Positions 53,063-62,029 are shown, counted from the stretch's first letter. The stretch: 64,000 nt of DNA from Falsiroseomonas algicola (GCF_011040385.1 NZ_JAAIKB010000022.1:1-64000); one strand, 5' to 3'. Translations and numbers: made by a program. The notes: generated from the letters alone by a model not told the origin.

Positions 53063-54982
53063 TTACTCGGCCGCTTGCAGCATGGTCTCGGCCTCCGGCG
53101 ACGTGTCGGGCGCTGGCCGTGCCCGCAGCGGCTCCGGGAGCCACCCGGCACCGTTCAGGAAGCCTTCGGCGGCCTCCGCCATCGCCTGCTTCTTCGCCCC
53201 GGCAATCCGCCTGGCTGCGTCCTCACCGGCCCCCTCGCGCACCGCCGCCGCAATGGCGTCCTTGGTCACCCGGCCGAGGAAGCCCTCGGCGGTCGGCTTC
53301 CACCAGTGCCGCATATCGAGGCCGGCGGATGCCGCCACCTGCTCGGCCGGCGAAAGTGCTCCACCCGGAACAGTCCAGTCCTCCGACCCGGCGTCGATGG
53401 ACGGCGCCACCAGCACGGCCAGCAGGTCGAGCGCGGCGGCAGTGTCGAGTGCCAGCAGCCACGGCCATAGCCGCTCGCCTTCCGGAACGCGCGCGGCATC
53501 CAGCGCCGCGGCGCTGCGGGCTTCGAGATCGGCGTGCGCGGGTGCGGCCTCGATGCCAGGACAGGCGACGTGCAGCGCCGGGGACCGTAGCGTCACCCTG
53601 GCGACGGCCCGCCACGGGTTGTCCCGCTCCACGATGAGGGCGTGCAGCAGCACCCGCAGCGCGAGGTCGGGCCGCGCCGCGACCTCGGCCTGCAAGGCGG
53701 CGCTGCGGTGCGCCAGCAATTCGCCGCGCAACGCCGCCGGCAGCCCGGCAGGTGGGCGCTCCTTCGCAGCCGGCCGGGGCGCCTCGTCGCCCTCCTCTTC
53801 CTCCGGCACCGCGTCGTCGTTCGCCGCCTCACCGGACCGCATCAGGCCGCGCTCGACGCGGACGCCGTCCCCAGCATCCGGCGCGACGATGGCGCCGGAA
53901 CGGGCGCGGTCCTCGGGCCGCCACGCGACCTCGCGCGCACGGATGGCCTCGATCTCCGCCTCGATGCGGTCGAGCTCGGCCGACTGGTCCTCGTCAGGCT
54001 CGTCGCCGCATTCAGCCTCGATGGCGTCGAACCGCTCCCCGAGCGCGGAAAGGCGCGCCTCGTCCTCGGCCGACAACGGGGCCCGCTGCGGCCGCAGGCG
54101 CGCCATGCGCCAGAGGTCGGGCGGCAATGCGGGCAGGGCGTCCACCCATCCCCAGCCCTCCGCGCGCACCGCCTTGGCCTCGCGGGCGAGGCGCTCGTCC
54201 ACAAGCCGCGCGAGCAGAGCGGGGTCGGCAATCCAACCCTCGCCGTCCTCGCTGAACAGGTCGCGCTCGACACTGCCGCCGGCCGCCTCGTACGCGTCCA
54301 AGCCGACGAAGCGCACGCGCCGGTCGTCCAGCGTTATCCGGCCCTCGACCAACAGCCGGCGGATGCTGGCGGGATGCATGCCGTAGCCCTGGGACTGCCG
54401 CCAGACCCGCTCCTGCGCCTCGTGGTCGTCAGTCACGGCGAAGGCGGTCACCGCCTCAAGCCCCATCTCCCCGGCACGGAAGGCGGCGATGAGGCCAGGG
54501 GAGACGGAGGCCAGCCGCAGGCGCTGGCGCACCGTCAGCGGCGAGACGCCGAAGCGGCGCGCGATCCGCTCCACGTCCTGGCCCTCGGCGTGCAGCCGCG
54601 CGAAGGCCTCGAACTGGTCGGCGGGGTGCATGGCGACGCGCACCACGTTCTCGGCCAGGCTGGCGCCGGTGACGTCGCCATCGGCCGCCAGCACCCGGCA
54701 CGGGATCGGCGCGCCCTTGGCGATCTTCCGGCGCTCCGCCAGCAGCCGCAGCGCGGCGAGGCGGCGACCGCCGGCGATCACGTCGTATCGGCCGGTCGGC
54801 TCGCCCTCGGCGTCGTGCGCCGGCACGACGCCGAGATTGTGCAGCAAGCCATGGGCCGCGATGGAGGCGGCGAGTTCTTCTAACCCCTCCTCGCGCCCGG
54901 TGCGCCGGGCATTGGCCTCGGCAAGATCGAGGCGGTTGAGGGGAACATGGATCGTCTCAGCGTCGAAGGGCTTGGCTGGCAT
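53063..54982 (-). CDS. Large ParB/Spo0J-like DNA-binding protein
   Basis: 639 residues; ATG with GGAGGAG 8 bases upstream. The N-terminal ParB domain reads VPLNRLDLAEANARR, ELAASIAAHGLLHNLGVV and DVIAGGRRLAALR, followed by an HTH (VERIARRFGVSPLTVRQRLRLA). The rest is long and helical. Like YubM-type plasmid proteins, it sits divergently beside a DUF932 gene, away from the parAB pair, so it is probably not the main partition protein. The promoter region contains the palindromic operators. Role in establishment or regulation after transfer is inferred. Confidence 0.85.
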   Translation of the reverse strand: MPAKPFDAETIHVPLNRLDLAEANARRTGREEGLEELAASIAAHGLLHNLGVVPAHDAEGEPTGRYDVIAGGRRLAALRLLAERRKIAKGAPIPCRVLAADGDVTGASLAENVVRVAMHPADQFEAFARLHAEGQDVERIARRFGVSPLTVRQRLRLASVSPGLIAAFRAGEMGLEAVTAFAVTDDHEAQERVWRQSQGYGMHPASIRRLLVEGRITLDDRRVRFVGLDAYEAAGGSVERDLFSEDGEGWIADPALLARLVDERLAREAKAVRAEGWGWVDALPALPPDLWRMARLRPQRAPLSAEDEARLSALGERFDAIEAECGDEPDEDQSAELDRIEAEIEAIRAREVAWRPEDRARSGAIVAPDAGDGVRVERGLMRSGEAANDDAVPEEEEGDEAPRPAAKERPPAGLPAALRGELLAHRSAALQAEVAARPDLALRVLLHALIVERDNPWRAVARVTLRSPALHVACPGIEAAPAHADLEARSAAALDAARVPEGERLWPWLLALDTAAALDLLAVLVAPSIDAGSEDWTVPGGALSPAEQVAASAGLDMRHWWKPTAEGFLGRVTKDAIAAAVREGAGEDAARRIAGAKKQAMAEAAEGFLNGAGWLPEPLRARPAPDTSPEAETMLQAAE

Positions 54983-55026
54983 GGGGTCGGCTCCTCCTTG
55001 GTGCCGTCCTCAATATACAAATACAG

Positions 55027-55108
55027 TGCTATATAGCAAGAACACATGGTCGGGATTAGGGGATATCACAGGAGCGCGATTAGGATTCATTTGTATTGCT
55101 ATATAGCA
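55027..55108. promoter_or_regulatory. Two 12-bp palindromic operators in a divergent promoter region
   Basis: TGCTATATAGCA occurs at 55027-55038 and 55097-55108, 70 bp apart. The flanks are related in inverted orientation (ATACAG to the left of the first; GTGTAT to the right of the second). They lie between the ParB-like and DUF932 genes in a markedly AT-rich spot and should control both. Confidence 0.65.
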
Positions 55109-55178
55109 GTGTATCTCATATCTTCCTTCTTAGCCGAGCGGCGCAGTGCCCCGGCGAGTTGGCAAGGACCAGCACACC

Positions 55179-56039
55179 ATGACCTTCAACTTCTCCCGCT
55201 CCTTCTCCACCCGCGCCGGCGCTGAGCCGCTGTCGGACGACAGCATCCGCACCCTGGCGCCGAGCGCCTTCGCCGCGGAGGCGCACGAAAGCCGCAGCGC
55301 CCGCTACGCCTACATCCCGACCTCCGCCGTCATCGAGGGCATGCGCGCCGAGGGCTTCCTGCCAGTCTTCGCCAAGCAGGCGCGCTGCCGCGACGCCGGC
55401 CGCCAGGAGCACACCAAGCACATGGTCCGCTTCCGCCGGCAGGGCGTCAGCCCGGCGCGCCGCGTGGGCGACAGCTTCCCCGAGATCGTGCTGATCAACT
55501 CGCACGACGGCTCGTCCTCCTACCACCTGATGTCCGGCGTGTTCCGGCTCGTCTGCCTCAACGGCATGGTGGTCGCTGACCGCCGCGGCACCGAGGTCCG
55601 GGTGCCGCACAAGGGCGACGTGGTGCGCCAGGTGATCGAGGGGTCGCACGTGGTCCTCGACGAATCTCAGCGCGCCCTGGAAGCGGCGGATGCCTGGGCT
55701 GGCGTGCCGCTCGGCCGCGACGAACAGGCGGCGCTGGCGGAGGCGGCGCATGTGCTGCGCTTCGGCGACGCGGCCGGCGAGGCTGACACGCCCATCCGCC
55801 CGGCGCAGCTGCTCGAGGCGCGGCGCTCCTCCGACCGGTCGGACGATCTTTGGACCGTGTTCAACCGGGTCCAGGAGAACACCATCCGGGGCGGGCTCTC
55901 GGCCTGGGGTCGCGACCCGAACGGACGGCCCCGCCGCGTCACCTCCCGCGAGGTCACGGGGATCGACCAGGATGTGCGGCTCAACCGGGCGCTGTGGCTG
56001 CTCGGGGAGCGGATGGCGACGCTGAAGGGCGCCGCCTGA
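55179..56039 (+). CDS. DUF932 family protein
   Basis: 286 residues from ATG at 55179 (AAGGA upstream). DUF932 pattern: DIRTLAPSAFA-like start (SIRTLAPSAFAAEAH), RYAYIPTSAVIEGM, FLPVFAKQARCRD, HMVRFRR, PEIVLINSHDGSSSY and FRLVCLNGMVV. Such proteins are common on conjugative plasmids and phages, often in early-expressed regions, with no settled function. It is transcribed divergently from the ParB-like gene from an operator-bearing region, suggesting early expression in the recipient. Confidence 0.88.
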   Translation: MTFNFSRSFSTRAGAEPLSDDSIRTLAPSAFAAEAHESRSARYAYIPTSAVIEGMRAEGFLPVFAKQARCRDAGRQEHTKHMVRFRRQGVSPARRVGDSFPEIVLINSHDGSSSYHLMSGVFRLVCLNGMVVADRRGTEVRVPHKGDVVRQVIEGSHVVLDESQRALEAADAWAGVPLGRDEQAALAEAAHVLRFGDAAGEADTPIRPAQLLEARRSSDRSDDLWTVFNRVQENTIRGGLSAWGRDPNGRPRRVTSREVTGIDQDVRLNRALWLLGERMATLKGAA

Positions 56040-56104
56040 GGCCAGGGGCGGGGGCCAGCGCCCCCGCCCGCATCCCTCTCCCATCCCATCCGGAGCGCAC
56101 CCGC

Positions 56105-56365
56105 ATGATCACCAATCCCCTTCCGTTCCTCGGCCGACCGCAGTCCTTCAAGGGCGAGGGCGGCGAGGCCATGACCTTCGGCACGTTCGAGCCCGACCCG
56201 CTGTGCGTGCTGTTCTCGTTGCAGGGCGCGGATGGGCGGCAGTTTGCCTGCCTGCTCGGCGACGAAGTCGAGGCGGCGCTGCTTGCCCTGCTGCGCGACC
56301 GCGAGCGCGCCCGGCACGACGTGGGCATCGCCTCCAGCGGCGGGCCGGGAGGCGGGACCTCATGA
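56105..56365 (+). CDS. Small hypothetical protein downstream of DUF932
   Basis: 86 residues, ATG with GGAG 9 bases before. It reads ITNPLPFLGRPQSFKGEGGEAM, then FGTFEPDPLCVLFSLQGADGR and EVEAALLALLRDRERARHD. Soluble; no family recognised. It overlaps the next HTH gene by ATGA, so the two form an operon, 65 bp behind the DUF932 gene. Confidence 0.65.
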   Translation: MITNPLPFLGRPQSFKGEGGEAMTFGTFEPDPLCVLFSLQGADGRQFACLLGDEVEAALLALLRDRERARHDVGIASSGGPGGGTS

Positions 56366-56814
56366 CCTTCCCCGCCGGGTCCTGGATGAGGGCCGCCGGC
56401 GGTTGCCGGCGCCCCGGGGTGGCGGGCATTTTGCCCGCCATGCCCATGACGCCGGATGAGATCGCCCACTGCCTCAATGCCCTGCCCTGGTCGCGGCGGG
56501 AGGTCGCGCGGCGCCTCGGCGTGGATGACGCGGCACTGCGGAAGATGGCGCGCGGGGCGCGGCCGGTCGCACACAACCTAGCGGCCTGGCTGCGACTGCT
56601 CGCCGCGCTGCATGGGGCGCTGACGCCGGAACAGCGGGAGATTGCGCGCGCTATCGGCTGCGACGAGGGGCGCTTCGTGCGTCACCCGCGCGGGGTGCGT
56701 CCACTGGACGACGAGGAAGCCGCGCTGCTGGAGACGCTTGCGGCGCTGCATGCGGCGCTGCCGCTGCCCGTGGGATGGCGGACGAATGCGGTGCAGCCGG
56801 ACACCGATGCGTAG
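56362..56814 (+). CDS. Helix-turn-helix protein (Cro/C1-like)
   Basis: 150 residues; the ATG overlaps the previous stop. After about 30 variable residues comes TPDEIAHCLNALPWSRREVARRLGVDDAALRKMARGARPV in overlapping blocks, a Cro/C1-type HTH. HNLAAWLRLLAALH and a helical C-terminus follow. The true start could be the Met before TPDEIAH. It may regulate plasmid genes, possibly the DUF932 operon. Confidence 0.7.
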   Translation: MTFPAGSWMRAAGGCRRPGVAGILPAMPMTPDEIAHCLNALPWSRREVARRLGVDDAALRKMARGARPVAHNLAAWLRLLAALHGALTPEQREIARAIGCDEGRFVRHPRGVRPLDDEEAALLETLAALHAALPLPVGWRTNAVQPDTDA

Positions 56815-57182
56815 ACTCGCCTGCCAAGTCGCTTTCTGAACCCAGGTCCCTTGTTCGACCCGCTGGAGGCGCGGTTGATGGGTCGGGACGTCCCTCGTCC
56901 CGACCAGGCCCAGCGGCCACGGCGCGCAGCGGAGGGCAGGGGAGGACCGTAGCCACCCGGAGCCACGCGCAGCGCCGATTGGCGCGAGCATGGCGAGGAT
57001 GGCGAGGACCGGACCTTGCCTGGAGTGAGCACCGTGGCACGGTTGGGATCACCCCGAAGAGGGACGAAAAGAGCAGGAACGGAGTGCTAGGCACGTTCGA
57101 TTTGACACGAGCGTATCGAACGGATGTAGGCTTTACGAGAGCCCACCTGGGAGCGGATTGTTTGCGCACGGAGGCATAAATT
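56815..57182. other. Intergenic region with strong hairpin; border of the AT-rich island
   Basis: 368 bp without a convincing gene. GGTCGGGACG (56881-56890) and CGTCCCGACC (56896-56905) form a perfect 10-bp stem over 5 bases, a probable terminator for the HTH operon. GC content falls sharply after about 57050, towards the collagen-like gene. GGAGG at 57170-57174 is its ribosome-binding site. Confidence 0.5.
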
Positions 57183-58376
57183 TTGAGATCGCATTATTCA
57201 TGTAGTAACGAACATCCAAGGATGCCTTACGAAAGCAACCGCTTTCGTAATTCATGCTTTGGCGTTTTTTCCGTTCTGCTAATGGCTCCTATTTCGAATA
57301 TATGTGCCGCGCAAGGCCGCTCAGACGTACCAGTTGAGGAGTTTAGAAGTCGACTTGAGCAGTGCATCGAGCAAAATCGTATTGATGCTTCCAGTAACCT
57401 TCAACAAGTATTTGTATCTGTATACGGCGCCGCTCGTAGCCAGGGCCGAATACTGACTCTTGCTGATTTTGTCTCCACGCTGCGGCCCAATGATCAACTG
57501 AACGGGCTTGAACTGTACAATAGATGTGTAGTTGGTATCGTGCGGGGGACAACGAACAACCCGCAGGATGTACCGGAAGTGCTTGAGCTTCCTGCTATCC
57601 TCGAAACCTCCGGGCAACCGATCCGGCTGCGCGCCAGAACTATCATCGCGAACAACTCAGAGGTTCGTGCATTTCCTGCTGGGGCTAGGGCGCCTTCCGG
57701 TACACCAGGGCAGAATGGGGTGAACGGCTCCAACGGCGCCCATGGCGCGGGGGGGGACGGAACCTCCGGCGGCGCGGGCACACCGGGGGAACCTGGTCAT
57801 AGGGGTGTATCCGCCGCGACCATTCAGATTGAGGCTGAGAATTTTGTCGGTCGGCTACGCATTGTAAACTCTGGGCAGCCCGGAGGCGCGGGGGGACCTG
57901 GTGGAGCGGGAGGTAACGGAGGCGCAGGAGGTCAAGGGCGTGCAGCCGTAAGTGGCATCTTCGATTGCTCAAGCGGTCCAGGCACTGGTGGCGGTGGTGG
58001 AAACGGCGGGTCAGGTGGTGATGGAGGACGCGGTGGCGATGGCGGCAATGGCGGCCAAGTCACGCTACGTTTCCAGACTGTCGCCCCCGGCTCTACCATT
58101 TCAGTTCTGACACTGGGAGGCCTCGCCGGTTCCGGTGGTCCACCCGGTCCGGCAGGATCTCCTGGCTCTGGCGGAGCAGTCGGCTCATCTGGTGGTCGCT
58201 GCGGATCAGGAGGTCGGACCGGAGGTGCTGCTGGGGCGCCTGGCGCACCGGGCCGAAATTTGGGGCCCGGTCAACCAGGCCTTGATGGGCAGATAGAGAT
58301 CATCATCGAAGATCGAACCAGCTTGGCAACTCGCGAATTTTCTCGAACCTTCGAGCGACGTGCGACCAATGACTGA
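57183..58376 (+). CDS. Secreted collagen-like glycine-rich protein
   Basis: 397 residues with a TTG start, supported by GGAGG 8 bases upstream; the ATG at 57222 has poor spacing. A signal sequence is visible (CFGVFSVLLMAPISNICAAQG, about 25-45), then a folded region (46-165). Three Gly-rich collagen-like blocks follow (172-208, 231-292, 315-370), separated by beta-strand-like segments such as AATIQIEAEN and QVTLRFQTV. It looks like a surface or periplasmic fibrous protein. Base composition is clearly lower in GC at the start than the backbone. It overlaps the next membrane-protein gene. Function unknown. Confidence 0.8.
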   Translation: MRSHYSCSNEHPRMPYESNRFRNSCFGVFSVLLMAPISNICAAQGRSDVPVEEFRSRLEQCIEQNRIDASSNLQQVFVSVYGAARSQGRILTLADFVSTLRPNDQLNGLELYNRCVVGIVRGTTNNPQDVPEVLELPAILETSGQPIRLRARTIIANNSEVRAFPAGARAPSGTPGQNGVNGSNGAHGAGGDGTSGGAGTPGEPGHRGVSAATIQIEAENFVGRLRIVNSGQPGGAGGPGGAGGNGGAGGQGRAAVSGIFDCSSGPGTGGGGGNGGSGGDGGRGGDGGNGGQVTLRFQTVAPGSTISVLTLGGLAGSGGPPGPAGSPGSGGAVGSSGGRCGSGGRTGGAAGAPGAPGRNLGPGQPGLDGQIEIIIEDRTSLATREFSRTFERRATND

Positions 58377-59286
58377 TCCGAATCCGCCACCGCCGGCACC
58401 CTGGTTTTCGAATACGAAGATCGTCATAGCTTCAGCGTCGGTTCTATTGATATCAATGATATTAGTTATTTATTTTATATTTCCAAAAAACAATCAAAGT
58501 ATTTCTAATCTTAGAGATCCAGCAGCTTCAAATTCAAAGTTTCAGGCAGATCATAATTATATTGCCGGCTGGATCTTAGAGTGTCGGCGCTTTCTTTCTC
58601 CTGAGGACGCTCCTGGCTGGATGCAGCGTGCCGTTCATATTACCGGCGTAGCAGCATCTACAAACCAGACGCAGGGGATTACCGTTCCCCTCATCCGTGA
58701 AGAACGTGCGCTTATCAATTTAAGTTTGACGCTTGCAGCAGACAGAAGCACCTTGCTTACAAGATCAATCGATTCTTATAATTTTTGGGAGAAGACTTCA
58801 ATACTGGGTATTTTAATCGGATTTCTAACAACAGTTCTTATAACAATTAGCTCTGCTAATATTATTCCTCAAACAAGTCGCTGGGCAATAGCAGTAAAGA
58901 CATCAGCTATTACACTTCCTGCCCTAGGGACTGCTTTTGCTGCGATTGTCGCGTTCTATACTCCTCAGGCCGAGTGGAGCCAAGCATCGCGAACGTTAAC
59001 AAGTAATAGTTTGCTTCACTCTCAGATGAGACAGCTCATATCCAGCCAAGAATGTCTTTTCGATGATCAGGGCAAGCCATCAGCTGAGACCGCAACGGCT
59101 CTGCTGAGCGGGATTCAAGTCTGGCAACGAAACTACAACGACATTCAATCAGCGTCTTCAAGCTCGAACCGCACGGGAGACACCAATAATGGTGGAAGGC
59201 GCGACGCACCACCCGGTTCCCCCTCCCCACACGGAACCGACCCCTCCACCCCGACCGTCACACCCGCAGCGACGCCCACCCGATAG
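58369..59286 (+). CDS. Membrane protein paired with the collagen-like protein
   Basis: 305 residues; ATG 8 bases inside the preceding gene. Transmembrane segments: IVIASASVLLISMILVIYFI (about 18-38), SILGILIGFLTTVLITISS and TLPALGTAFAAIVAFY. Between the first and second lies a roughly 110-residue extracytoplasmic-looking region. The C-terminal tail is Pro/Thr/Ser-rich. Base composition is the most AT-rich of the window, unlike the backbone. No family recognised. Overlap with the collagen-like gene suggests the two products act together at the envelope. Confidence 0.75.
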   Translation: MTDPNPPPPAPWFSNTKIVIASASVLLISMILVIYFIFPKNNQSISNLRDPAASNSKFQADHNYIAGWILECRRFLSPEDAPGWMQRAVHITGVAASTNQTQGITVPLIREERALINLSLTLAADRSTLLTRSIDSYNFWEKTSILGILIGFLTTVLITISSANIIPQTSRWAIAVKTSAITLPALGTAFAAIVAFYTPQAEWSQASRTLTSNSLLHSQMRQLISSQECLFDDQGKPSAETATALLSGIQVWQRNYNDIQSASSSSNRTGDTNNGGRRDAPPGSPSPHGTDPSTPTVTPAATPTR

Positions 59287-59344
59287 TATTGCAGAAAAGC
59301 AAGGACCCGGCGGAGCTTCGCTCGCACTCGGGTGAGACAGTCTG

Positions 59345-60049
59345 ATGCCGGAGGCAATGCCGATTACAGCTACAGGCCGGCGAGAACGCTTGGATACCGA
59401 CGGAGCGCCGGTGATACTGTGTGTCATGGGCGATAGTGGAGACGACAAGACGGGCGGCGCGGAGACAGGCGCTGCACGGCTGCCATGGGATCTCCACCCC
59501 GCGCTGACCGAGGAGCGGCTTTCAGCCTGCGCGCGCCTGCTGGCACGGGGTCGCGCCGACGCGGTGGCAATGGCGGATCCCTGGGCCGGCGACGACGCCT
59601 GGTCGATCGGCTGCCGCGCCTACTCTTTCTCGCGTAACCGCCTGCGCCAGGCGGCCGAGGGCGGCCGCTACCGCTGGCTCGCCGTGCTCGATGCCACCCA
59701 CCACTTCGTCTTCCTGATCGACGGCGTGCCGGTGCGATTCTTCCGCGGTGACGCAGAGGAGCCGAGCAAGCGTACGCTCCGCCAACAAGAGAGCGAGGCA
59801 CAGCAACTGGCGCTAGCCCTAGGCGACGCTGGCGGGGCGGACGGCCTGATGTTCCGGCTCGCTGTCGAGACGGGCGAGGGCGGGGAAGTGCGGCGCGTGG
59901 TCTTCCTGGCGCTGCGGGGCGAAGAGGGTGCAGTCGAGTGCTTTTGGCCGGTTCCGCTTGGTAACGACGACTTGTCGTCGGCGCGACGCAACGCGGCCGC
60001 CACCCTGGCACCCCCGCTCGCTGCGGCTTCCTCGCGGCGCACCTCCTGA
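59345..60049 (+). CDS. Hypothetical plasmid protein
   Basis: Up to 234 residues; the ATG at 59426 (MGDSGDDK) is an alternative start. The core looks folded and conserved-like: YRWLAVLDATHHFVFLIDGVPVRFFRG in adjoining blocks, then TLRQQESEAQQLALALG and VFLALRGEEGAVECFWPVPLG. GC content returns to backbone level here. It has no membrane segment or signal peptide. Function unknown; it precedes the virB1-virB4 region. Confidence 0.7.
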   Translation: MPEAMPITATGRRERLDTDGAPVILCVMGDSGDDKTGGAETGAARLPWDLHPALTEERLSACARLLARGRADAVAMADPWAGDDAWSIGCRAYSFSRNRLRQAAEGGRYRWLAVLDATHHFVFLIDGVPVRFFRGDAEEPSKRTLRQQESEAQQLALALGDAGGADGLMFRLAVETGEGGEVRRVVFLALRGEEGAVECFWPVPLGNDDLSSARRNAAATLAPPLAAASSRRTS

Positions 60050-60336
60050 TTCTCGTCTCATGTTTCTGACCGTCTTTGCTAATCCGGTTTTGTTCCTCAC
60101 GCTGGAGTGACGACATTCCAGTACTTTGCGTGCGGAACGACCGACGATTGTCTCTTGAGAGACTTCTGCCACCATCGGTAGCATTGCCCATCGCAACACG
60201 CCTGATGGCATACCGAAATGCAAAATTTGGTCATTTGCAGCGAGCTGACCACCCGCGCCAGCCGAATGAACCAGTTCGCGTCGACGCCGGTGCGGTCTAG
60301 CTTCCCGGCCGATTCGGGACGAGGCGCGGGCGAACG

Positions 60337-60723
60337 GTGGGCGACACGCTCGGCGAGGCAGATCTACGCGCGGGTATTGCCCGCGGCGGCACCATCGAGA
60401 ACGTCGTCGTCGTCGCCTACCGCGACGCGGGCGGCGGGGTCGAGCACGTCCCCTACATCCTTCCATCCTGGCGCCGCGGCTACGTCGCCATCGCCCTGTT
60501 CCGCGGCCCCGGCGTGCGCGCCTGGCGCGACCTCGACCGCCTGCGCCGCTTCCTCCGCGACGACCTGGGCTTCGGCCTGCCCATTTCCCTCTACGACGAG
60601 GGCTGCCCGAAGCTCGCGCGGTTCAAGTCGCTGCTGCCTGCCGGCGCCACGAGTTCGCGCGTCCGCACGTCCGACACGACGCAACCCGACGGGGACGACA
60701 CCGAGACGCCGGCACCAGGCTGA
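60337..60723 (+). CDS. Hypothetical protein upstream of virB1
   Basis: 128 residues, GTG start without a strong ribosome-binding site. Folded-looking core: ENVVVVAYRDAGGGVEHVPYI, RRGYVAIALFRGPGVRAWRDLDRLRRFL in adjoining blocks, then GLPISLYDEG. The C-terminal 30 residues are polar. It lies 30 bp before virB1 in the same direction and may belong to the tra operon. The 287 bp before it show no gene. Confidence 0.6.
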   Translation: MGDTLGEADLRAGIARGGTIENVVVVAYRDAGGGVEHVPYILPSWRRGYVAIALFRGPGVRAWRDLDRLRRFLRDDLGFGLPISLYDEGCPKLARFKSLLPAGATSSRVRTSDTTQPDGDDTETPAPG

Positions 60724-60753
60724 CGCCGCCCTGCGCGGCCGGGCGGTGGCCGC

Positions 60754-61374
60754 GTGATCCTCGAACTCGCCGCATTCCTCGAGCTCGCCGCGGCCTGCGC
60801 CCCTGGCGTCGCACCCGAAACCCTCGCCGCGATCGCCCGCGTCGAGAGCGGTCTCGACCCACTGATCATCGGCATCAATGAGCGCGGCGCGACGCCGGTC
60901 CGCTCCGCGACCCCGGCCGAAGCCGCGGCACGGGCAACCGCGCTGATCGCGGCCGGCAAGTCCGTCGACCTCGGCCTCATGCAGATCAACAGCCGCAATC
61001 TCGGCTGGCTCGGGCTCGCGGTCGAGGACGCCTTCGACCCCTGCCGCTCGATCGCCGCCGGCGCGCGCGTCCTGACCGCCTTCAGCGCCTACAACACCGG
61101 AAGCCCGAGCCGCGGCCTGGCCAATGGCTATGTCGCCCGGGTGGTGTCGGCGCGGACGGCCATGGCGGCGGCACCGGCTCGCCCCTGCCCTGCCCCGCTC
61201 GCCAGCCCGGCGCCGGCGGCCTGCGCCCCGTCCTGGGACGTCTGGGCGCGCTGTCCCGCCGCCGCGCCGGCACTGCGGGACTCCGATCCGGCGGATGCCG
61301 ACGAGCAGGCACCCCCGTCCGCCGAACCCATCCGTCTCAGGGGCAGCCTCGCCATGGGAGCCGATACCCGATGA
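60754..61374 (+). CDS. virB1: VirB1-type lytic transglycosylase
   Basis: 206 residues, GTG start. The SLT fold is evident: AIARVESGLDPL with the catalytic Glu, LGLMQINSRNL, DPCRSIAAGARVL and FSAYNTGSP. VirB1 opens the peptidoglycan for T4SS assembly. No typical signal peptide is obvious, though the N-terminus is hydrophobic. The C-terminal tail is Ala/Pro-rich. It overlaps virB2 by ATGA and begins the virB1-virB4 block. Confidence 0.92.
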   Translation: MILELAAFLELAAACAPGVAPETLAAIARVESGLDPLIIGINERGATPVRSATPAEAAARATALIAAGKSVDLGLMQINSRNLGWLGLAVEDAFDPCRSIAAGARVLTAFSAYNTGSPSRGLANGYVARVVSARTAMAAAPARPCPAPLASPAPAACAPSWDVWARCPAAAPALRDSDPADADEQAPPSAEPIRLRGSLAMGADTR

Positions 61375-61655
61375 ACACCCGATCCCTTGCGACCGCATCC
61401 GCAGTGGCGGCGGCCGCGCTTCTCCTACTGCCCTCGCTGGCCTGGGCACAGGCCGGGGGCGGCGCCGATCCCTTCTCGACCGGCGTGCAGTGGTTCGTCT
61501 CCGGCCCCGCGCGCGGCGTGGCCATGCTGTCCGTAGCCGCGGCGGCGGTGCTGGTCTGGTTCCTGATGGGCTCGCTGCGGCTCGCCGGCTTCGTGCTCGG
61601 CGGCGGCCTGATCCTGGCCAACGCGCAGACCATCGTCGGCTGGATGGGGTTCTAA
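61371..61655 (+). CDS. virB2: VirB2/TrbC-type pilin
   Basis: 94 residues. Signal peptide with cleavage after AWAQA (residues 1-26), then the mature pilin with two hydrophobic helices (GVAMLSVAAAAVLVWFLMG and LAGFVLGGGLILANAQTIV). Size and layout are typical of the TrbC/VirB2 major pilin. It lies between virB1 and virB3 with 2-bp spacing to the next GTG. Confidence 0.9.
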   Translation: MNTRSLATASAVAAAALLLLPSLAWAQAGGGADPFSTGVQWFVSGPARGVAMLSVAAAAVLVWFLMGSLRLAGFVLGGGLILANAQTIVGWMGF

Positions 61656-61657
61656 CG

Positions 61658-62029
61658 GTGGACGCCGCCGAGGAACCGCGCGGCCCGCGCACCGGCCCCA
61701 TCCCGCTCGGGGCGACCCGGCCGCCGATGGTGCCGTTTGTCGGGCTGCCCTTCTCGGCGGCGATCCCGCTGCTCTTCGCCGCGGCGGAGGTCCAGATGGC
61801 GGTCGGCGGGCTGAAGGGCGTCGGCTATGCGGCAATGCTGCTGATCGCCGTCGGCCTGCCGCTGCGGGCCTGGGTCAGCTTCGACTGGTACGCCATCGAG
61901 GTCCTGATGGCCTGGGGCCGCACCTCCGGCCCCGCCCTGGATTCCGCCCGCTGGGGCGGCGCCAGCGTCTCGCACTTCCCGCTCCATCCGCGCCATCGCC
62001 GGCGGGAGCCACGGGGGATGGCGGGATGA
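61658..62029 (+). CDS. virB3: VirB3 T4SS inner-membrane protein
   Basis: 123 residues from GTG at 61658. Short polar N-terminus (LGATRPPMVPFVGLPFSA) leading into two hydrophobic segments (AAIPLLFAAAEVQM and AMLLIAVGLPLRAW), as in VirB3/TrbD. A somewhat longer C-terminus than usual. It overlaps virB4 (ATGATG) and assists its membrane placement. Confidence 0.87.
   Translation: MDAAEEPRGPRTGPIPLGATRPPMVPFVGLPFSAAIPLLFAAAEVQMAVGGLKGVGYAAMLLIAVGLPLRAWVSFDWYAIEVLMAWGRTSGPALDSARWGGASVSHFPLHPRHRRREPRGMAG

Noticed and set aside
57900-58300. Glycine-rich repeats as a DNA tandem repeat or CRISPR-like array
   Set aside because: The period is irregular and three-base, encoding Gly-X-Y protein repeats; no palindromic repeat/spacer structure.
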